Shown piece by piece: positions 13,401-28,400 of a DNA stretch of 64,000 bases. Source of the stretch: Setophaga petechia (Eukaryota > Chordata > Aves > Passeriformes > Parulidae). The stretch lies in assembly GCA_024362935.1 (NCBI GenBank), contig JANCRA010000011.1, positions 4,092,001 through 4,156,000 on the forward strand, in the 5' to 3' direction. The notes under the pieces were generated by a model. That model saw only the letters and a program-made list of their open reading frames with translations, was not told the origin of the DNA and made no database searches. Within the stretch, counting starts at the first letter, position 1. Each line of letters begins with the position of its first letter. The position numbers and the translations under genes are program-made.

Positions 13401-16400
13401 TAGGTAACTTTGCTGTTGGAAGGAGAATTACAGATATAACATCTTTCTCTGTCAGTGGGAAGAGACAAACACATCAGCAAACATTAGCCAGAGCTCAACA
13501 GGAATTACATCTGCAGGGAAACAAACCAATCACAACTCCCTGTCCTGACAGGAGGGTTGCTCAAGAACCTCCTCACTAAAAGACTTTTCTTTAGGAGGCT
13601 CTTCCCACTGGCACTCACATCCTGACAAGCTCAATGGTAAAATAAACTTCGGAGCAACAAACATGATGACCATTCCCTGAGGGATCCAGGAACCTCTTAT
13701 TTTTAACTTATTTTTCACATAAACAAGTTACTTACCAAATTCTCCTAAAAATGACCTGAGTTACAGAAAAAAGGCAGATAATTAATACTAAAATATAAAA
13801 AGGCAACAGTGATGACTGTGTTAGTCTCAAAAAAAAGTCTTGGGAGGGTGCCTGAAGAGATTCTTGACAAAGGAGCCAATTCATTGTAAAATTCCTAGTA
13901 AGGTAAAAACATTCCATTAAAAACAATAATAATATCCCATAGATTAGGAAAAAAACCCCAACAACCCCGCACAAAACAATTGCAGTTTAACCTATTCATG
14001 TCATAGGAAACTACCCGAAATTCATCTTTGACGTTATCTTTTTATCATTTGAAACTGCTTTGCTTTACTCTTTAGTAACTGTCAAAAGTCCATCTTTCTA
14101 AAAAGTATCTGTGATCTGAAGAGATCAGACTACAAATCCTCTATATCACAAAAGCCCAACCTCCTACATAACTCCATTATGGGGACCAAAAGAATCTTGT
14201 TGTCATGGTGGATTAAGATTTTAGAGATATTGATGCAAGAAGGTATGCTTGTCCTCATTCCAAACAAGGAGACAAAGAAAGCAAAGTGGTCATCTGAGAT
14301 CACAAAGAAGTCTGAGACACTGCCAGGAATAAAATCTTTAATGTTGAAATTCTAGTTCTGTAGCTGAAGTCACTTCATCATTCTTCTTCCTCAGTTAGCA
14401 AGCAGGAAGAGAATACCCTGTGCTCAGAAGCACTGTCAGTGTGTATTCTCAACTGGAACTGGTGCAGCATGCGGTGCTGTGAATGCATTCTTGTCTTACT
14501 TTGTTTTGCTTCCCTCCCTCTTTGATTTTCTCCCAAGGGAAGACTAGAGGACAGAGCTTTCAATTAGACAGAATCAGTTTAAAGATTAACAGCTGGGCAT
14601 GTCCCAACTGGCCTTAAAAGAGAGATCTTGAAGCTCTTGCACTGCAAATCATAATTCCAATACACAGTTACACAGTGTTCCAGGCGTAAAAGCACCCAGT
14701 TTGTCTCAATCTCTGGCTTCATTGCAGAGTCTGAAAAGTGATATTAGCAAGGCCGCAGGGGGAAAAAGAGGGAAATCCATTAATACCTGGGAGCTGAATA
14801 AACTGAAATCCTCACCAGGAGTCCTTTGTTTTCTTGCAAAACACTTAAGAATGAGTATGTGTGTGTGATAAACGATGCATCATAATCAACATCCCAGCAT
14901 CTTGTCTTCCAAAAGTTCCCCAACAGTTTCAGTTGGGTGTGATGTCATTTTCCACTTGTTCCCCTGAAAGGCTGTGAAGTAGCTTTTTGTAAGAGAGATG
15001 CAGTTCTTCAGAGAGAGCTCCAATTCCTGCATGGAATTGCAAATCTTGGCTTGGGTCCAGGAGTGTGTCAGTCCTTACTAACACTCCAATGGAAGTTTTC
15101 CAGAAAATCTGTTGCCATGACATCTTGCAGTCCAACAACCAACTCTTTTACAGATACTAATGTTTTTTCTTAGAATCACAATTCCCTCTGCCTATTAAGA
15201 TGTCCCTTGTCCTAATTTCTTCCAAAACATAAAGAGAATACCGGAGGTACCCACAACGCAAGCCTCTTTTGAGATAGTATCAATACTTCATGACTCTTTC
15301 CAGAGCCTTTTTTCCAGGCTATAAAAAGCTCATACTGCCACCTTTACGCTATTACTTTGCTTTCAAGTCTTATTAGAAACACTAGACAGGATACAGAAAG
15401 TTTTCATTCTTCAACATCACAAGAGAACAAAAATCCATGAAATGCTTTCACCCTAAGGCATGAAAAATACTGAAGTGCCTCAGAAACCTCAATACCCTAA
15501 GTAAATTCTGTATGTGCATATTTTTTTACTTCAATCTTAAAACCAGACAACAAATAACTAAACTATTTCCCTAGCTCTTCTATAAAACTCTCACAAGCCA
15601 TTGAAATGTTACACTTCTCAGAGCAGTTTCAAAAGTTTTGATATCCTGAGAGGTGTAAAGGGTTTAAATAAACTTACTTAGTTGTGTTTAAGCCAAGTTT
15701 TACTTCAATGAACTTCAGCAAATGCCCATTTTCTTTATGAGGAATGAACATCTGAAAATTAATTTAGCAGAGAAAAATCACACAAAATGTTGAAAGCAGT
15801 TTTCACATAGTCATTCAAATTACAAAATATCAGGTAACAATAAACTATTCAAGATTTAGTTAAAACTAACAAAATGGATTAAGTGTGCTAATTAAGGTAC
15901 TAGTATAACATTTTAATCTTCAATAAATCTACATTTAGGGTTTCCTTGAGAATATTATTCCCTTCATTCCACTCCCATACCACACCAGGAGGAGAAGTGA
16001 AAAGCTGCCAATAAGTTGTCAAAAGACTACTGAGCAGTGTAAACAGGATCATGAAAAACAGGCCCAGACCTACTGCCAGGCAAGCCTAAGAGTGCTGTGC
16101 TTGGCTCCACAAAAAAATAGGACTGCAGCTGAGCAGAAGTCATGAGTATTTGTAATCTTCACACAGACTGTCTGAGCTGCCTAAAGTTCTGTAACTTACT
16201 CATGACTGTAATTTAACTCATATTTTTCAAGGCTGGATTTTATTTTCCTGGAGATACAGCAAGGCTAGTCATTCTGAATGGCAGAGGAAAATAATTACAT
16301 GTGAGCATTCTTTCAAGCCTTTCAAGGGTTCAGTAGTTTCTTTACTTTTAAGTTCATACTGTTCATTAACACAACCATGGTGAGTTTGAGGCATAGAAAA

Positions 16401-19400
16401 AAACCACAATAATATGTGTAAAAGGCCAGCAAGAGGGAATTGCTAATCAAAATACAAGACCAGGTTAAAATCCCACTGTGTAATCTCAATTCCTAACTGA
16501 CCCCTACACAAAGGGAAAGCCTCTGTTCCCATGTTCTATTTGAAATGTATTTGAAAACTAATATCTACCCTAGGACCACTCATACTTGCTCCTGGCTATT
16601 GTGTCACCATGCCCAAGAATATTGTTTTAATATTCAGACTAGTCTGTAGAGGCCATTCAAGTTACAGCAAACCACATATTTATGAAACAGATAAAATGTC
16701 CTTTAAAGAGTATTTCTAAACTGTTTCAACCCAGAAGACCAAAACCCCAACAAGACGAAGCTGTTTATGACTCAATTTTTAGTACTCATACTAACTATGA
16801 ATTAAGCTATGAACTGTCATATCAATAAGGTAAGCAACATTTCAAAATATTTTTTCAAGATGTATCTGCATTAGATTCTGAAATTAAAATCACTATTTCA
16901 GAGGAATCTTACCTTTAATAAGAAGTTTAGCGTCACTGCTACTGTAAGTACCAAATAAATATACATTACTTTCAGCAATCTTGACACAAATGTGCTTTTT
17001 TTCATATTCATCTGCAAAAATATTTAAAGAATGCTGTATAATTTTGGAGTTCAGTTTAAATTTTAAAACTAGACTCAGGGTTAGAAGAAAGTCTACTTAC
17101 CTGAAGGGATTTGGAGAGCATTAAAGCTACCACAAGACTCAGTAATGGTGACACTAATAAGGCTGAATTTTCAAACTGCAGAAGGTACCCCACAATGACA
17201 GAAAACAGGTAGATTCTGTATACCTCGTGCACCTGTTGAAGAAAAAAATAAACAATAAGATAAAACTACAGTGGATATAAATCCTGTTTTTTAGACCAGT
17301 AGATAGCTCACTTCTGCTGTTAATCTGGAGATTAATGGATCTCAATCCCTCGTGAATCTAGCAGGGTACTATTTGGCTCTGGAAAGCATTGCACATGAAA
17401 AAATGATCCTGGTCAGCCTCAGTAACTTAAGGACAATCACTTCACAATAATTCTGTAAAATGCCATAAGCAGGAGTATTTTACCAGGTCTCCCCATCCAG
17501 TAATGAAGCACACAAAGCAGTAACTACAAGGCACCCGTAAGAACACACAGTTTGTGACAGAGCTCGTCTGTAAACAGGTGGTTTTCTTGCCCTCAAAATA
17601 ACTTGTTCATTAATCTGTCTCAGGAATGAATTCTCAGACTATTATCTATACTTGCTGTTATCTACTACTTGATAAGCAGATGTTACAAACCTTGATGCTT
17701 GATTCTTCAGACTTTTACCAAAATACCCATTTTCTCCCTTATATACTTTGCTTTGAACTACAATAGATTTCCCACTGCTGAGAAACAAAATTAAAAAAAA
17801 CTGAAAGAAGAGGTGAAGAATTAGAATTGCATGCAGTTTGATATCTAACAAAACCAAAAGGCATGCATGTACAAAAAAGCATATTTACAACTGCAACAGG
17901 CAGCATAAGAACACCTTATTGTTGCAACATTTCTAAGAGCCATTTTGCAGAATAAATTTAAATACTTTCTTGTATTCAAAAAAATCAATTTTCCCTCTAC
18001 ATCTGTCAAGTCTATTCATTGGCAAAGCCGTGCAGGACAGGCCACTGAGGGTGAAAATGAGCCCTTTAACTGCACAGAGCCAACAAAGCACATCTTTGGT
18101 CTGCCCACCCTCCTGTGAACAGGAGAAAGAAGAGGCAGCGAGCCCAAAATGGAGGAATATCATTCATCACTCTTAGCTCTCCAAGGATGTTTCAGGTCTC
18201 AGAAACTTTGTTTAGCTTTTATCCCAAATACAGCAGTCCAAAGAGACCTAGTTTGAAGTTATTTTATTCTTCTGATGGATATCACATGCATTTCAGCTGG
18301 GCCCAGGCTGCAAGGCACTCATCACTCAGCCTTGTGCCCTCTGGAGCTCCTGAGCAGTAGGAATGGCAGGCACCTCAGAGGCTGCCTGTAAGTCCCCAGC
18401 TGTCAGGAGGCTGAAAAGTTCCAATACCTTCTCTGTCTGTGCTAGGGCAAAGCTGTCTAGCAGGAAAAGAGAAACAGCCTGGACAAACAGGAGATAATGA
18501 CTGTATTCCCACATCATCATGAAGGTGTATGTTGAGGCATTCACCAGAAGATAACAAAACTTCTAGAAGGAAAGAAAGAAAAGAAAAAGCATTAATTTTG
18601 TACCCATGCATGTCTGTCAAGTAACTGAGAGGTCATTAAAACATAAACTACAGAAATTAATTACTGTTTTGGGAAATAATTAAAATACTGACTTTGGACG
18701 TGCTTAACTTTCAGATGGAAGAAAGTAATTACTGAAATATTAAAAAACATTTCAAGCCAATCAGAAGAAATATTTTAAAGACAGAGTCAGGGTAAGAAAG
18801 TAACAACCATCTCCTTCAAGAAAAACAGTTTACATGAGAAAAATTCTGCCTCTGTTTATTCAAAAACAAGCAGCACATGGTCCATTACCACACTCTTCTC
18901 TCTGAACCCTCCTGGGGACATAACAAGGTAGGGCACAAGTTGTTTAGCAAAAACTGCACATGCCTAGGTGAAATCCAACTGTCTTTTTTGAAAAGAAGAA
19001 ACAAAACTTCTACTGTTTTCTGCCCAGAAGGGCAACAATAGCAGAAGTAACTAACCTAGAGTACAGTTTTACCCACAGTTTTTTATGAAAAAACTTATTT
19101 TGCTTTACCTCAGCAGAACAGTTTAGGTTCTTTTTTAAATAGCCTGTGAGAGCTGCTACTTGACATGCAAAATATGGCAAAGCCCAATTTTCTCTTGATG
19201 GTATGGAGTAATCAATTCTTGTTGTGTCTGTTCTAGAATAAAGTACAAAGAGACAAAAATATTAAAATATTTGTTCTACAAGAATATCAAGGAAAGCCTA
19301 AATGCCACTTCTAGTTGTAAATGTGGCCTTGCAAGCAAACTTTTCCTGATTTTGGTGCAAAGTAACACTGACACGATTTTGCTGCTGATACAGTTCACCA

Positions 19401-22400
19401 ATTTATTAACAGCATGAAAGGCCCAATCTTTACTCATTCATTTAGCAAGTTTCCATGTTAGCTGGCATTTTTAGGACTGAAGGTAAAAAGAATCTGCCTC
19501 AAGCCTTTTCTGACCTGCAATGAAAATCAGCTCATTGCTGAGAGAATAGATTCCTTCCATTTCTCATACAATATGTTGTAAACAAGTGATTTAGGTGGTC
19601 GAGCACAACATAAGATACAAACTGGTGCTCCCTCACAGCAGCAGCAGCAAACATTTTGTCTACAGGGAAAAATTCTGCCCAGTAAAACAAAAGATAGATG
19701 GATGGGGAGCATGCAGGGTTTCTCATGGAATGACTTGACAGTATCCACACAATTAGAGGTGTAGGTGAAAGTTTTTAAAAGTGTTAAAGTGACTCAGAAG
19801 CACAAGCTGCACTTCAAACGTAATCAAAGGCATCAGTCTCAGAGTACATAGTCTGCTTTGTGTCTACTATGCCTTTAAAAAGGAGCCTCAAGCTCATTTA
19901 TCATTTAGGAATTTAAAAGCATTGCCTTTCATTTTTTTTCTCTGAAGCCTCTTACAGAGGTATATTTAAAGCTTTTTTAACTACTAAACCTTTCATTTTG
20001 TTGACACTGTTTAATCTTATTCACTGCTGAAAAAAATTATATACTTATTAACCATTTTTCCTACTTTCCACTGTTCACACCAGCTTGACAAACAGTATTT
20101 TCAGCTACTAATCACAGATTCTGTCATGATGACTTTACACTCCTAGAAGATGCTTCCCAACAGTTCAACTTTAAAGGTATATCTCTAACATTTTGCTCCA
20201 TAGTTCTTTTATTTCAAGTGCTCTCAAGTTCAAAGAAAGTCCCAGAGCTCCATGGTGACATATCAAGAGCATGAACATAGGTTTTCATTGCCCAAATGAT
20301 GCTCATTATTGTGGGGCTTCATAAGGGAAAGGGGAATTCCAAGTGAATTGTTTTAAAATAAAAAAGTCTTGATATTGAGATTATATAAGAAAATTTCATT
20401 TTGCAGAAAAACCCACTACAAAAAGAAGACTTTAAAAAAATCAAATATTCTTTACCAAAAAAATGCAACTTGATAATTTCTTTCTATGCTACTAGAAAAC
20501 TGCCACAACATTTAGAGCTGGCCAGAGAGTACAGCTCTGTTTTACAGCTGTTTTGGATATTTGTCTTCATTCTTCATCAGCACAAAATGAAACCTTCTGA
20601 GGAATATTTTTGAAAAATGAAATTGTGCATGAATACTCCTGTATTCACACAGATACATAAAGCCAGTTCAACTGGTAATGTGGATGGTTTCGACAACAGG
20701 AGGCCTTTCCATTAAAAAAATCATTATGAGAATCAATTAATCTCCTGGAAATGTTTTCTATTCACCATAAGATTTTGCTCTCACAGTGAGAACACAAAGC
20801 TTAATAAAAGCAATTCAATCCACTAATTAAAATCACTTCAATCCACTAATATTTTAAAATTCCTTATTGACAAACTAGATTGTATAAAGATGTTTTTCTT
20901 ACCTGTTAATAATGAACCATGCTACTGTCAGCATTCCTGCCAGCCAAGTCCCACTCATAACCCAACTGGTTACAAACAATGCAGTCACATAAATTCCCTG
21001 CAGTCCAAAAACTATACCAATGTAGAAATACACTGGTTCAATAACTTCCTGAAATTACAAATAAAAACGAAGAGACATAGTGGCAACTGAGCTGAAGCTG
21101 GAAATTATTACTATTTACAATTTGTTACTGCTAACAATGTGCTAGGTGCTTTACAAACAGGTAAGAGATGCCTCCTATTTTAGAAAAGGACTGGGCATAC
21201 TTTTATTTGGGGTTCAAATAAAACATGGGGAAGAACAAAGTAGTGTGAATTAAGTGCACACTTCACGACTCAGCTTGCCAGTGCCATGATTTTTGAATTT
21301 GCTTTAGCTTGAACACTTTATGTGTCAGACTTAATAAATCTATGCTACAGTAGGATATGAAGTTCAGAGGACTACTAGAAGTTATAAAAGGGAAGAACTT
21401 GAAGAAGTAAAGATGTGGCAAAAATGATTCCAAAATAAGTAAATAATAAAAAAGGAAAGATAATGAGAGCAGACACAAGTACACAGCATAAGCAGAACAA
21501 AGCCTGAGTAGAGTAGAAACTGACAAAAGGTTCATTTACACAAGTGTTTTCCCTATGAGAATGGGCAGACAGGTACCACTATAAACAGACTTCTGTACTC
21601 CAAAGGAGTTAACTAACTTTCCTGTTTTTAATGGATAGCACAAATACTCCTGACATTTCTAAACAGACTGTAGAAGAAAAGAACAAGAGAAAAAGTTACT
21701 GCTTAGTGTTAAACCCCCAAAATCCTATGCCAGAGACTGATCAGAATTGAGACTGAGGAGAATCTGGATCTGGTGAGAGCCATAGCTCAACTCATTTAAC
21801 AAAAAATGTATGTATTAGTTGGATACAGCACAGAAAGTCTCATACACACACACAGAGACACAACCATAATGCAAGTACAGAAAGTAGGAGAAATGCACAT
21901 ACTTCGCTACCAGATGCTTGATATAAAACACTGGCAATCAACTCTGGGTACAAAGTCATTTGCTGGACAGCATTTATGGTCTTCAGTGATATTGTCTTAT
22001 TGTTGTGTGTCAATTCATAAACACCTACAGACAAAAAAAAAATTATTCCTGGAATCACTTACTACTGCTGTTCCTAAAAGAGATTAAGGTGTATTCAAAG
22101 GCAGGGAGAATAAGATTTGATTATTAAAGCTACTGACTGATTCACCACATCTAGTTTAAAAGGAAGGAGAAACTTCTGTGTTAGATGTCATTCCACCTAT
22201 TGATCTAACTAGAATGTTATTACCCTTTTTTCATCTAGTCTTTAAATAGAAGGCCCAAAACTTATCATCTGAAGCACAGCCTTTTCAGTAACACATTGAT
22301 GCAGTCCTGGAATTACATTCCTATAGATCACCTTCACAGGAAGACCTTAAGGAGTGAGATCTAACAGGGATGAGCAGGATGTGTTAAACCTGTCTCCAGA

Positions 22401-25400
22401 AGGATGTCAGGTATGATGGCCTCATCACCCCTTTCAGCTCTGCATTTCTGAGATTTCTAAGAATCCTTCACCAAACACAATGTGCCTTTCTATGGGGTTA
22501 AGATGGAATTGAAGCTGCCATACTTGAAGGATCATTCAAAGATCATTTCAAAATGTTATAAATAAAGAAAAGACTTGTCAATACTTAGAACAATAGAGAG
22601 AAGAGCAAAACCAACCCAAATCAAGATAGGGGGGAGAACAAAAGTCTCAAAAACAATACAATAGTCAAACAGACAACTGTTTCCAGCTCTGAGCATATCC
22701 TGGTGTGTGGTCTGCAGCTGGTTCTCTGTAGGCCAAACCAGGTCTTTCAGGATTTACAACTGGGTTCAGCTGTAATACACGCTTGGAGACTAGATGCCTT
22801 GTAATACCTTGTAGACACGAGTCTACTTGTTTGCAGAGACAGCATCCCTGAATGAGGCCTGCAGTCCACCCACTCACAGCATGGGCAATATCCCCAGAGG
22901 ACATGAGGCACTGAGTGTACCAAAGACCTCAGATATTGCTGATGTGCTACATTTCAGCTGGAAAACTGTTCAACCAACAAAACACTAACCACAAAGTTTA
23001 GTTTTACTGGCTTCAGTGAGGTTTCACAAAAGGACTGAACTATTTCAGTGGCTGACCACTGCAAGATAGGGCAGTTCATCCTCTTCTCTCCTGAGCTCCA
23101 GCCCCATGCTAGTGCAGTGCATTCTGAACTCCCTGAACAAGCATGGAAGTGCTCCTTCTTCTTTCCACTGCTTTAGTTTCCTTTTGATATAGGGGCCCAG
23201 GGCCGGAGAGCCCCAGAGCCAGTGCAGGGTGAAGAGCAGGAGCACAAAGGAAGGAGAGATCATTGCCGCCCACTCTGTTCTCCTTCCTGTTCCTTTCTGT
23301 CCCCACCACTCAGTGCTCATCAGCATCTATCCATCACAGCTGACAAGATTAAGAACTTCTGGCAGGGACAGGATGGAGCAGATCAGCTTGTGACAGAAAC
23401 TATTCTGTCTTCTGACAGAGGATAGAAAACAGTTATTTTCATCCTTCATTCCCAAATTCAACATAAATTATATTTACATGGCAGAAAAATCCACTATTGT
23501 GACACAGGCAAACCCAGTGATAACTCTGACACAGGGCATAATAAGAGTATTATTAACCCTATCCTAGAGTATCAATTAAAAGCAATCTGCTGGAATAAAG
23601 GATAGTTAAATACTGCTTTTGAAAAGGCACTGAAAAGTTAGGACAGTGTGTGGTTTTTCATTTATCTGACCAATATACCTACATAAGCGAATAAAATTAG
23701 TCTCCCCAGTCTGCAGGAGTTTTTTACTGTCTTCAAAGTGAACAGGACTTTTCAAAGCTAATAAAACAAATGAGTTTTCTACCTCTTTCAAAGGAAGGAG
23801 CCTTTAGCAGTTCTTTATAGAATGAGTAATAAATGGCACTGTCACCCTGAAATGTAATTTCTCGTTCAAGTTCCTAGGAAAAAAAAAAGAAATTAATCTC
23901 CTGCAATCTCTTTCCAAAGACAATATACTTTCAGATAGACTGGTTTTGTAACATGGTACATGGTTATGACTTCACTGTACATCTTCAAAATATTCCACAA
24001 AACATTAATCTTCACAGCATTTCTATCAGGTACATAATGCTCTCTGTAACTTAGCAAACATGCTTGGAACCAGAGCAACTCAAATCCACATTGTAAGTCA
24101 GCACAAAATCCAGAGGATCTTTTCATATTCACAAACCCGAATTTCATTCAACTTTCTATACTTCACTTAATAATGGAGTTCTTAAGAAAACCAAACCAAA
24201 CCAAATCAACCAACCATAAAACACAAAAAATCCCCCAAAATCCAAAAACAAAACAACAAAAAAAAACCCATCCCAAAAAGCCCAACACATATTCCTGTTG
24301 AGTAGCTTCTACAATACCAGTATGTTTTAGTTACTTTTTTATATTTTAGAAAGGTATTTTAAGGATAAAGGGTGACATGGAAAAACATACAAAAGCATGA
24401 CAAGCCACGACAACTGTTAGCAGGAGGAAAAAAAAAAGAAAATAAAGACAAAAAAGAAGCTGTTTCAAAGACAGAGGCCTCAGTAGAAGGACACAGGACT
24501 GCAAGTAGTTTCAACATGACATGGATCAGATTTGATTTCAAGGACACAATTTGGCTTTTGTTTCAGTAGTTTATCTTTACCTGCCTGCTGGAAAACCAGA
24601 ATTTCCGTTCATGATATGTGGAGAGGTACACAGCATACATCATTCCACTGGTGACTGCTGCGAGACAGCCAAAGAAAAGCTTTGCAAAACGCTGGATTAA
24701 CATATCTGAAAATGAACAGTGGGAAAGCTAAAATAGTCCAGAGGACTGAGAAACAAACAGCACAGCCTACACATGACTCTTACTTCTGAACAACAAGTGA
24801 ACTTACTGGCATGAGAATTATCATAAGATCAGCAGCACAGATATATTGAAAACTGGTTTGTTACTCCCGTCCCGTAGTTTTCTTTCCCAGTTGTTATCAT
24901 TGTTTCACAGACAAAATATTCAACAAACTACACTGCAAATTTTCTACAGCAAGCTTTTTTGTCAAATGAATTCCAAGAAGGAAAAGCCTCTTCCAGATAA
25001 ATAGAGCAAACTCTAGATTCTACCCAAAACACCACAAACTTCTTAAAGACATTAACAGACAGAGATGGCATACTGCATCTAACGTAATTTCTCAGACATT
25101 CTATTTTCCATTCTGTTTTTGAATATAAGAACAAACAGATCTGAATTTTACCAAACTCATTCAAAGGGTGGTCTACTACACCTGTATCTCCTTTGAGTTT
25201 GTATGTACTTTTAACATAAAAGCTTTTGGTAGCTCAGTGAGCACTTGCCTAAAATTATACCTAGTTTTAGTTGTGTTTCTTGAAAAGCTCTAAGGACTTT
25301 TTGTCTGTTCTTGTTTCAGTACCATTACTTCATGGTATCAGCTTCCAACCAGAAGATCATTCCAGGAACAATAAAAATATTTATTTGTATGCAAATAGTA

Positions 25401-28400
25401 ATAATAAATTTCTTAACTCCCCAGCCTCTACCTCCTCAAGCCTGAAACAGTCCAAGACTACCATTTCACCCTCCAACGCATAAAATGCCATTATTAAAGA
25501 ACTCCAATGTGCATGCCTGTTTTCCCTCAAAATATTCAAAAACCTAATTCAAAGTAAGTGTGCTATAAATTACTATGCTACAAATATCTTCCCATAAAAT
25601 GTAAGAAAATAATGAAAAAAACAATAAAAAGTCAGCTAAAAATTCTGTAGCTTACATTTTGGCGACCTTCCCAGCTTTGAATTTTCTTTGTTTCTCTCCT
25701 CTGGAGCCATTTTGTCAGATTCTGTGCAGTTTTGTTTCTTTCTCTGTCGCAGGTCTGCTGCCCCTGAAGACATTTTTTTAAGTTATTGCAACACAATACA
25801 TAAAATCACACTGGGAAATCCACACAGCAGCAGGTAGCAGACAGTTCTCGCTACTGATTCAATCCCATGGAAGATATATTTGACAAAGACCCAATTAAAG
25901 GATGTCATATGCCCAACTAAAATAATAATATAACACTACAGAACTCAATTCTTATGTTACTCCTTAGAAAAAACAACAGTATTCTCTTGAGGCCATACTC
26001 TGGGATTACCCAGAACCCAAACTGGAAGCTAACTGGTTTATTCCATTTGGTGAACACAAATGAAGAAAATCAGTAGTTTATATAAGTTGATGCAGACACT
26101 GGGAGAAACTGGTGCCAATTCCTCATCCTGGTTTTTCTGGTGCTGTAGCAGTGTAATACAAAAACTGGCTAGTCCATTACTTTTAAATTGAGATGCCTAT
26201 TATTTATATGGCAAAGACTTTTATAAAGTAAATGTAATATCACTTTTTTCCTGCTTTTGGATCTACTGGAACTAAGCAGATTTACGAATATTTAGTCTAA
26301 CATATAATTTAAAAGCACTGTTAGCTCAGCCACATAGATCACATCACAAGACCAAGGGCTTCTGTTCACTTTTTTGTGAGCAGCAGCAGCAGCAATTTGA
26401 AGTCCTGGTCCATTTATTTTACAGTCTGAAAGGCAATGAGGCTAATTCAGAGACTGCAGGTCTGTGAATACAAAAAGACTCATTGCAAAAAGTATTTTAT
26501 AATTCCTATATTAAAGATATTCCACAACATTTACATAATTCTGGAAGTGTAATGAAAAGATTTAACTGTAATTCACACTCCAGAATTTTTAGCTCTCCTG
26601 CTTGACCTACTGTCCAACATTGCTTGAAATTTTGCAGCTACCAATTTTCCTCTGGACTTAAAACAGCTTCTTCATAAACCCATCCAACTTCAAACTTGAA
26701 GTGTCAATCTTCACACCCCACAACAAAGCTTTTAAGTACTCTGGTTGTATATTAATTACTTCAATTCTAATTCAGTCTACTTTTAATTCGTGGCTATTAA
26801 ATCTAAAAATTAGAAACTAGAGAGAGAAATATAAATGGTTAAAGTGATGTGTGCCTGTATAGGACACCAGTGTGTTAACAGAGCAAATTATAAATCATTC
26901 TGAGCAAACCAAGATCTCAATGGTAACATTTTCATGAATGAACAGAAAATGTCTACCTTCTTAAACAAGACAAGAACTGGAAAGAGACTAAACAACACAA
27001 GGTTTAGGGTGTTCAGTATCACATTTATCTTCATGCCAATCCAAAACGAAATGTACACCAGCATCTCTTCATGACATGTATATGAGAAGTTTATCAGCAA
27101 TGCAAACACCAAGTGCACTGCAGTTAAAAATCATTTGTACCATGCAAAATAAAGCACACTCGAAGAAAATCCTAGATCACAAAAGTGGGCAGATATGTGC
27201 TTGGAAGGACAAGTGAGTGCCCCTGTCATTCTAGTTATGACCAAAGCAACAGCACTGAGAACACTGGAGGAAAAGGCCTTTGCTTCTCTGGCAGAGAAGT
27301 GAACCATAGCAGAAGTGTAACAAACTTATAAAGTATAGCATTTCAAGCAGTAAGAGAAAGCTCCCAAAGAAGTAAGTTTAAAATTCTACTTCTGAAACAA
27401 CATCTCAATCAACAAAAGATCTTCACCTCAGTTTTTAAGACTGCTCAACATATTCTGCCCCAAAGCAATAACAAAAAAAGATGTGAGTTACTTCTGTTTC
27501 TTGCTGCTGCCACAAACAACACAAATGCTGTTTTCACTTCAACGAATCCTTCAAACAGAGTGATATGAAAGTCAAACAAGGTAACAACTAAGAATTATCG
27601 AGAATTTTGAACTGATGACACAGCCTCTAGTAACTCTCTATCCAGCACATAATTTTTCATCTGCTTTTCAGTTCCCTGTAAGTCCCCAGTTCAAACAAGT
27701 TCTTGTCCAGAAAACATGCATTCTACTTATTTTTGTGTTTCTACTGCAGAAAAACATAACTCATTCCTACTTTGTGCCACTATACTTATCTACTTCTCAC
27801 CTACTAATTGAGCACTGTCTGTAATTTTTGTCTTCTCATTTAAAGAATGGTAAGATAGAGCTGGGAAACATTCAGAGAAAGGCCATGAGGGTGATTTAAG
27901 TTGTGCAATGGCTTCCATACAAGGAACAAGGAAGCAAATTGAAGATGCCTCAGTCTAGAAAAGAGGATGACCAACAGAAACATGCCAGACGTCTACTAGT
28001 TAGTGAAGTGCACAAACACACTGAATAGAGAGCAGTGATTCACCTTTTCTAATACAAAAAGTTCTCAAACAAACCTAATGAGTCATGCTAAAAAGAACCA
28101 GCTCATTGCACATCACCTTCACGAAGAACACTCCTACCCAAAGAATGTTCTGTAAACCAAGAGTTTGCACAGATTCATAAGAATACAGACACAGTTGTGG
28201 AGGACAAGCAGCTGGAGACTCCTAAACATACAGAAACCATGTGCAACTCAGAAAGTACCCCTGCTGAGAACAGCTGGGAGGCTGGAATATGCCATGGGAC
28301 AGATTTGCATATGCTTGTTTTGCTCCTGCATTTTTCTGGGTACCTATTAACAGTTTTGTTTCTGCTGATTTCTCCAAGTAAACTAAATGCCATCCCATAA

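Larger units (their letters stand above)
9377..25655. other. DPY19L4 introns 2 to 14 (exons listed separately)
   Basis: Introns in transcription order 2 to 14 measure about 950, 707, 1758, 854, 1670, 546, 1195, 89, 1161, 1783, 1654, 1060 and 1404 bp. They are AT-rich and largely unique-looking. Apart from an A-rich low-complexity patch at about 24188-24290 I recognise no repeats, RNA genes or additional exons in them. Confidence 0.6.
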
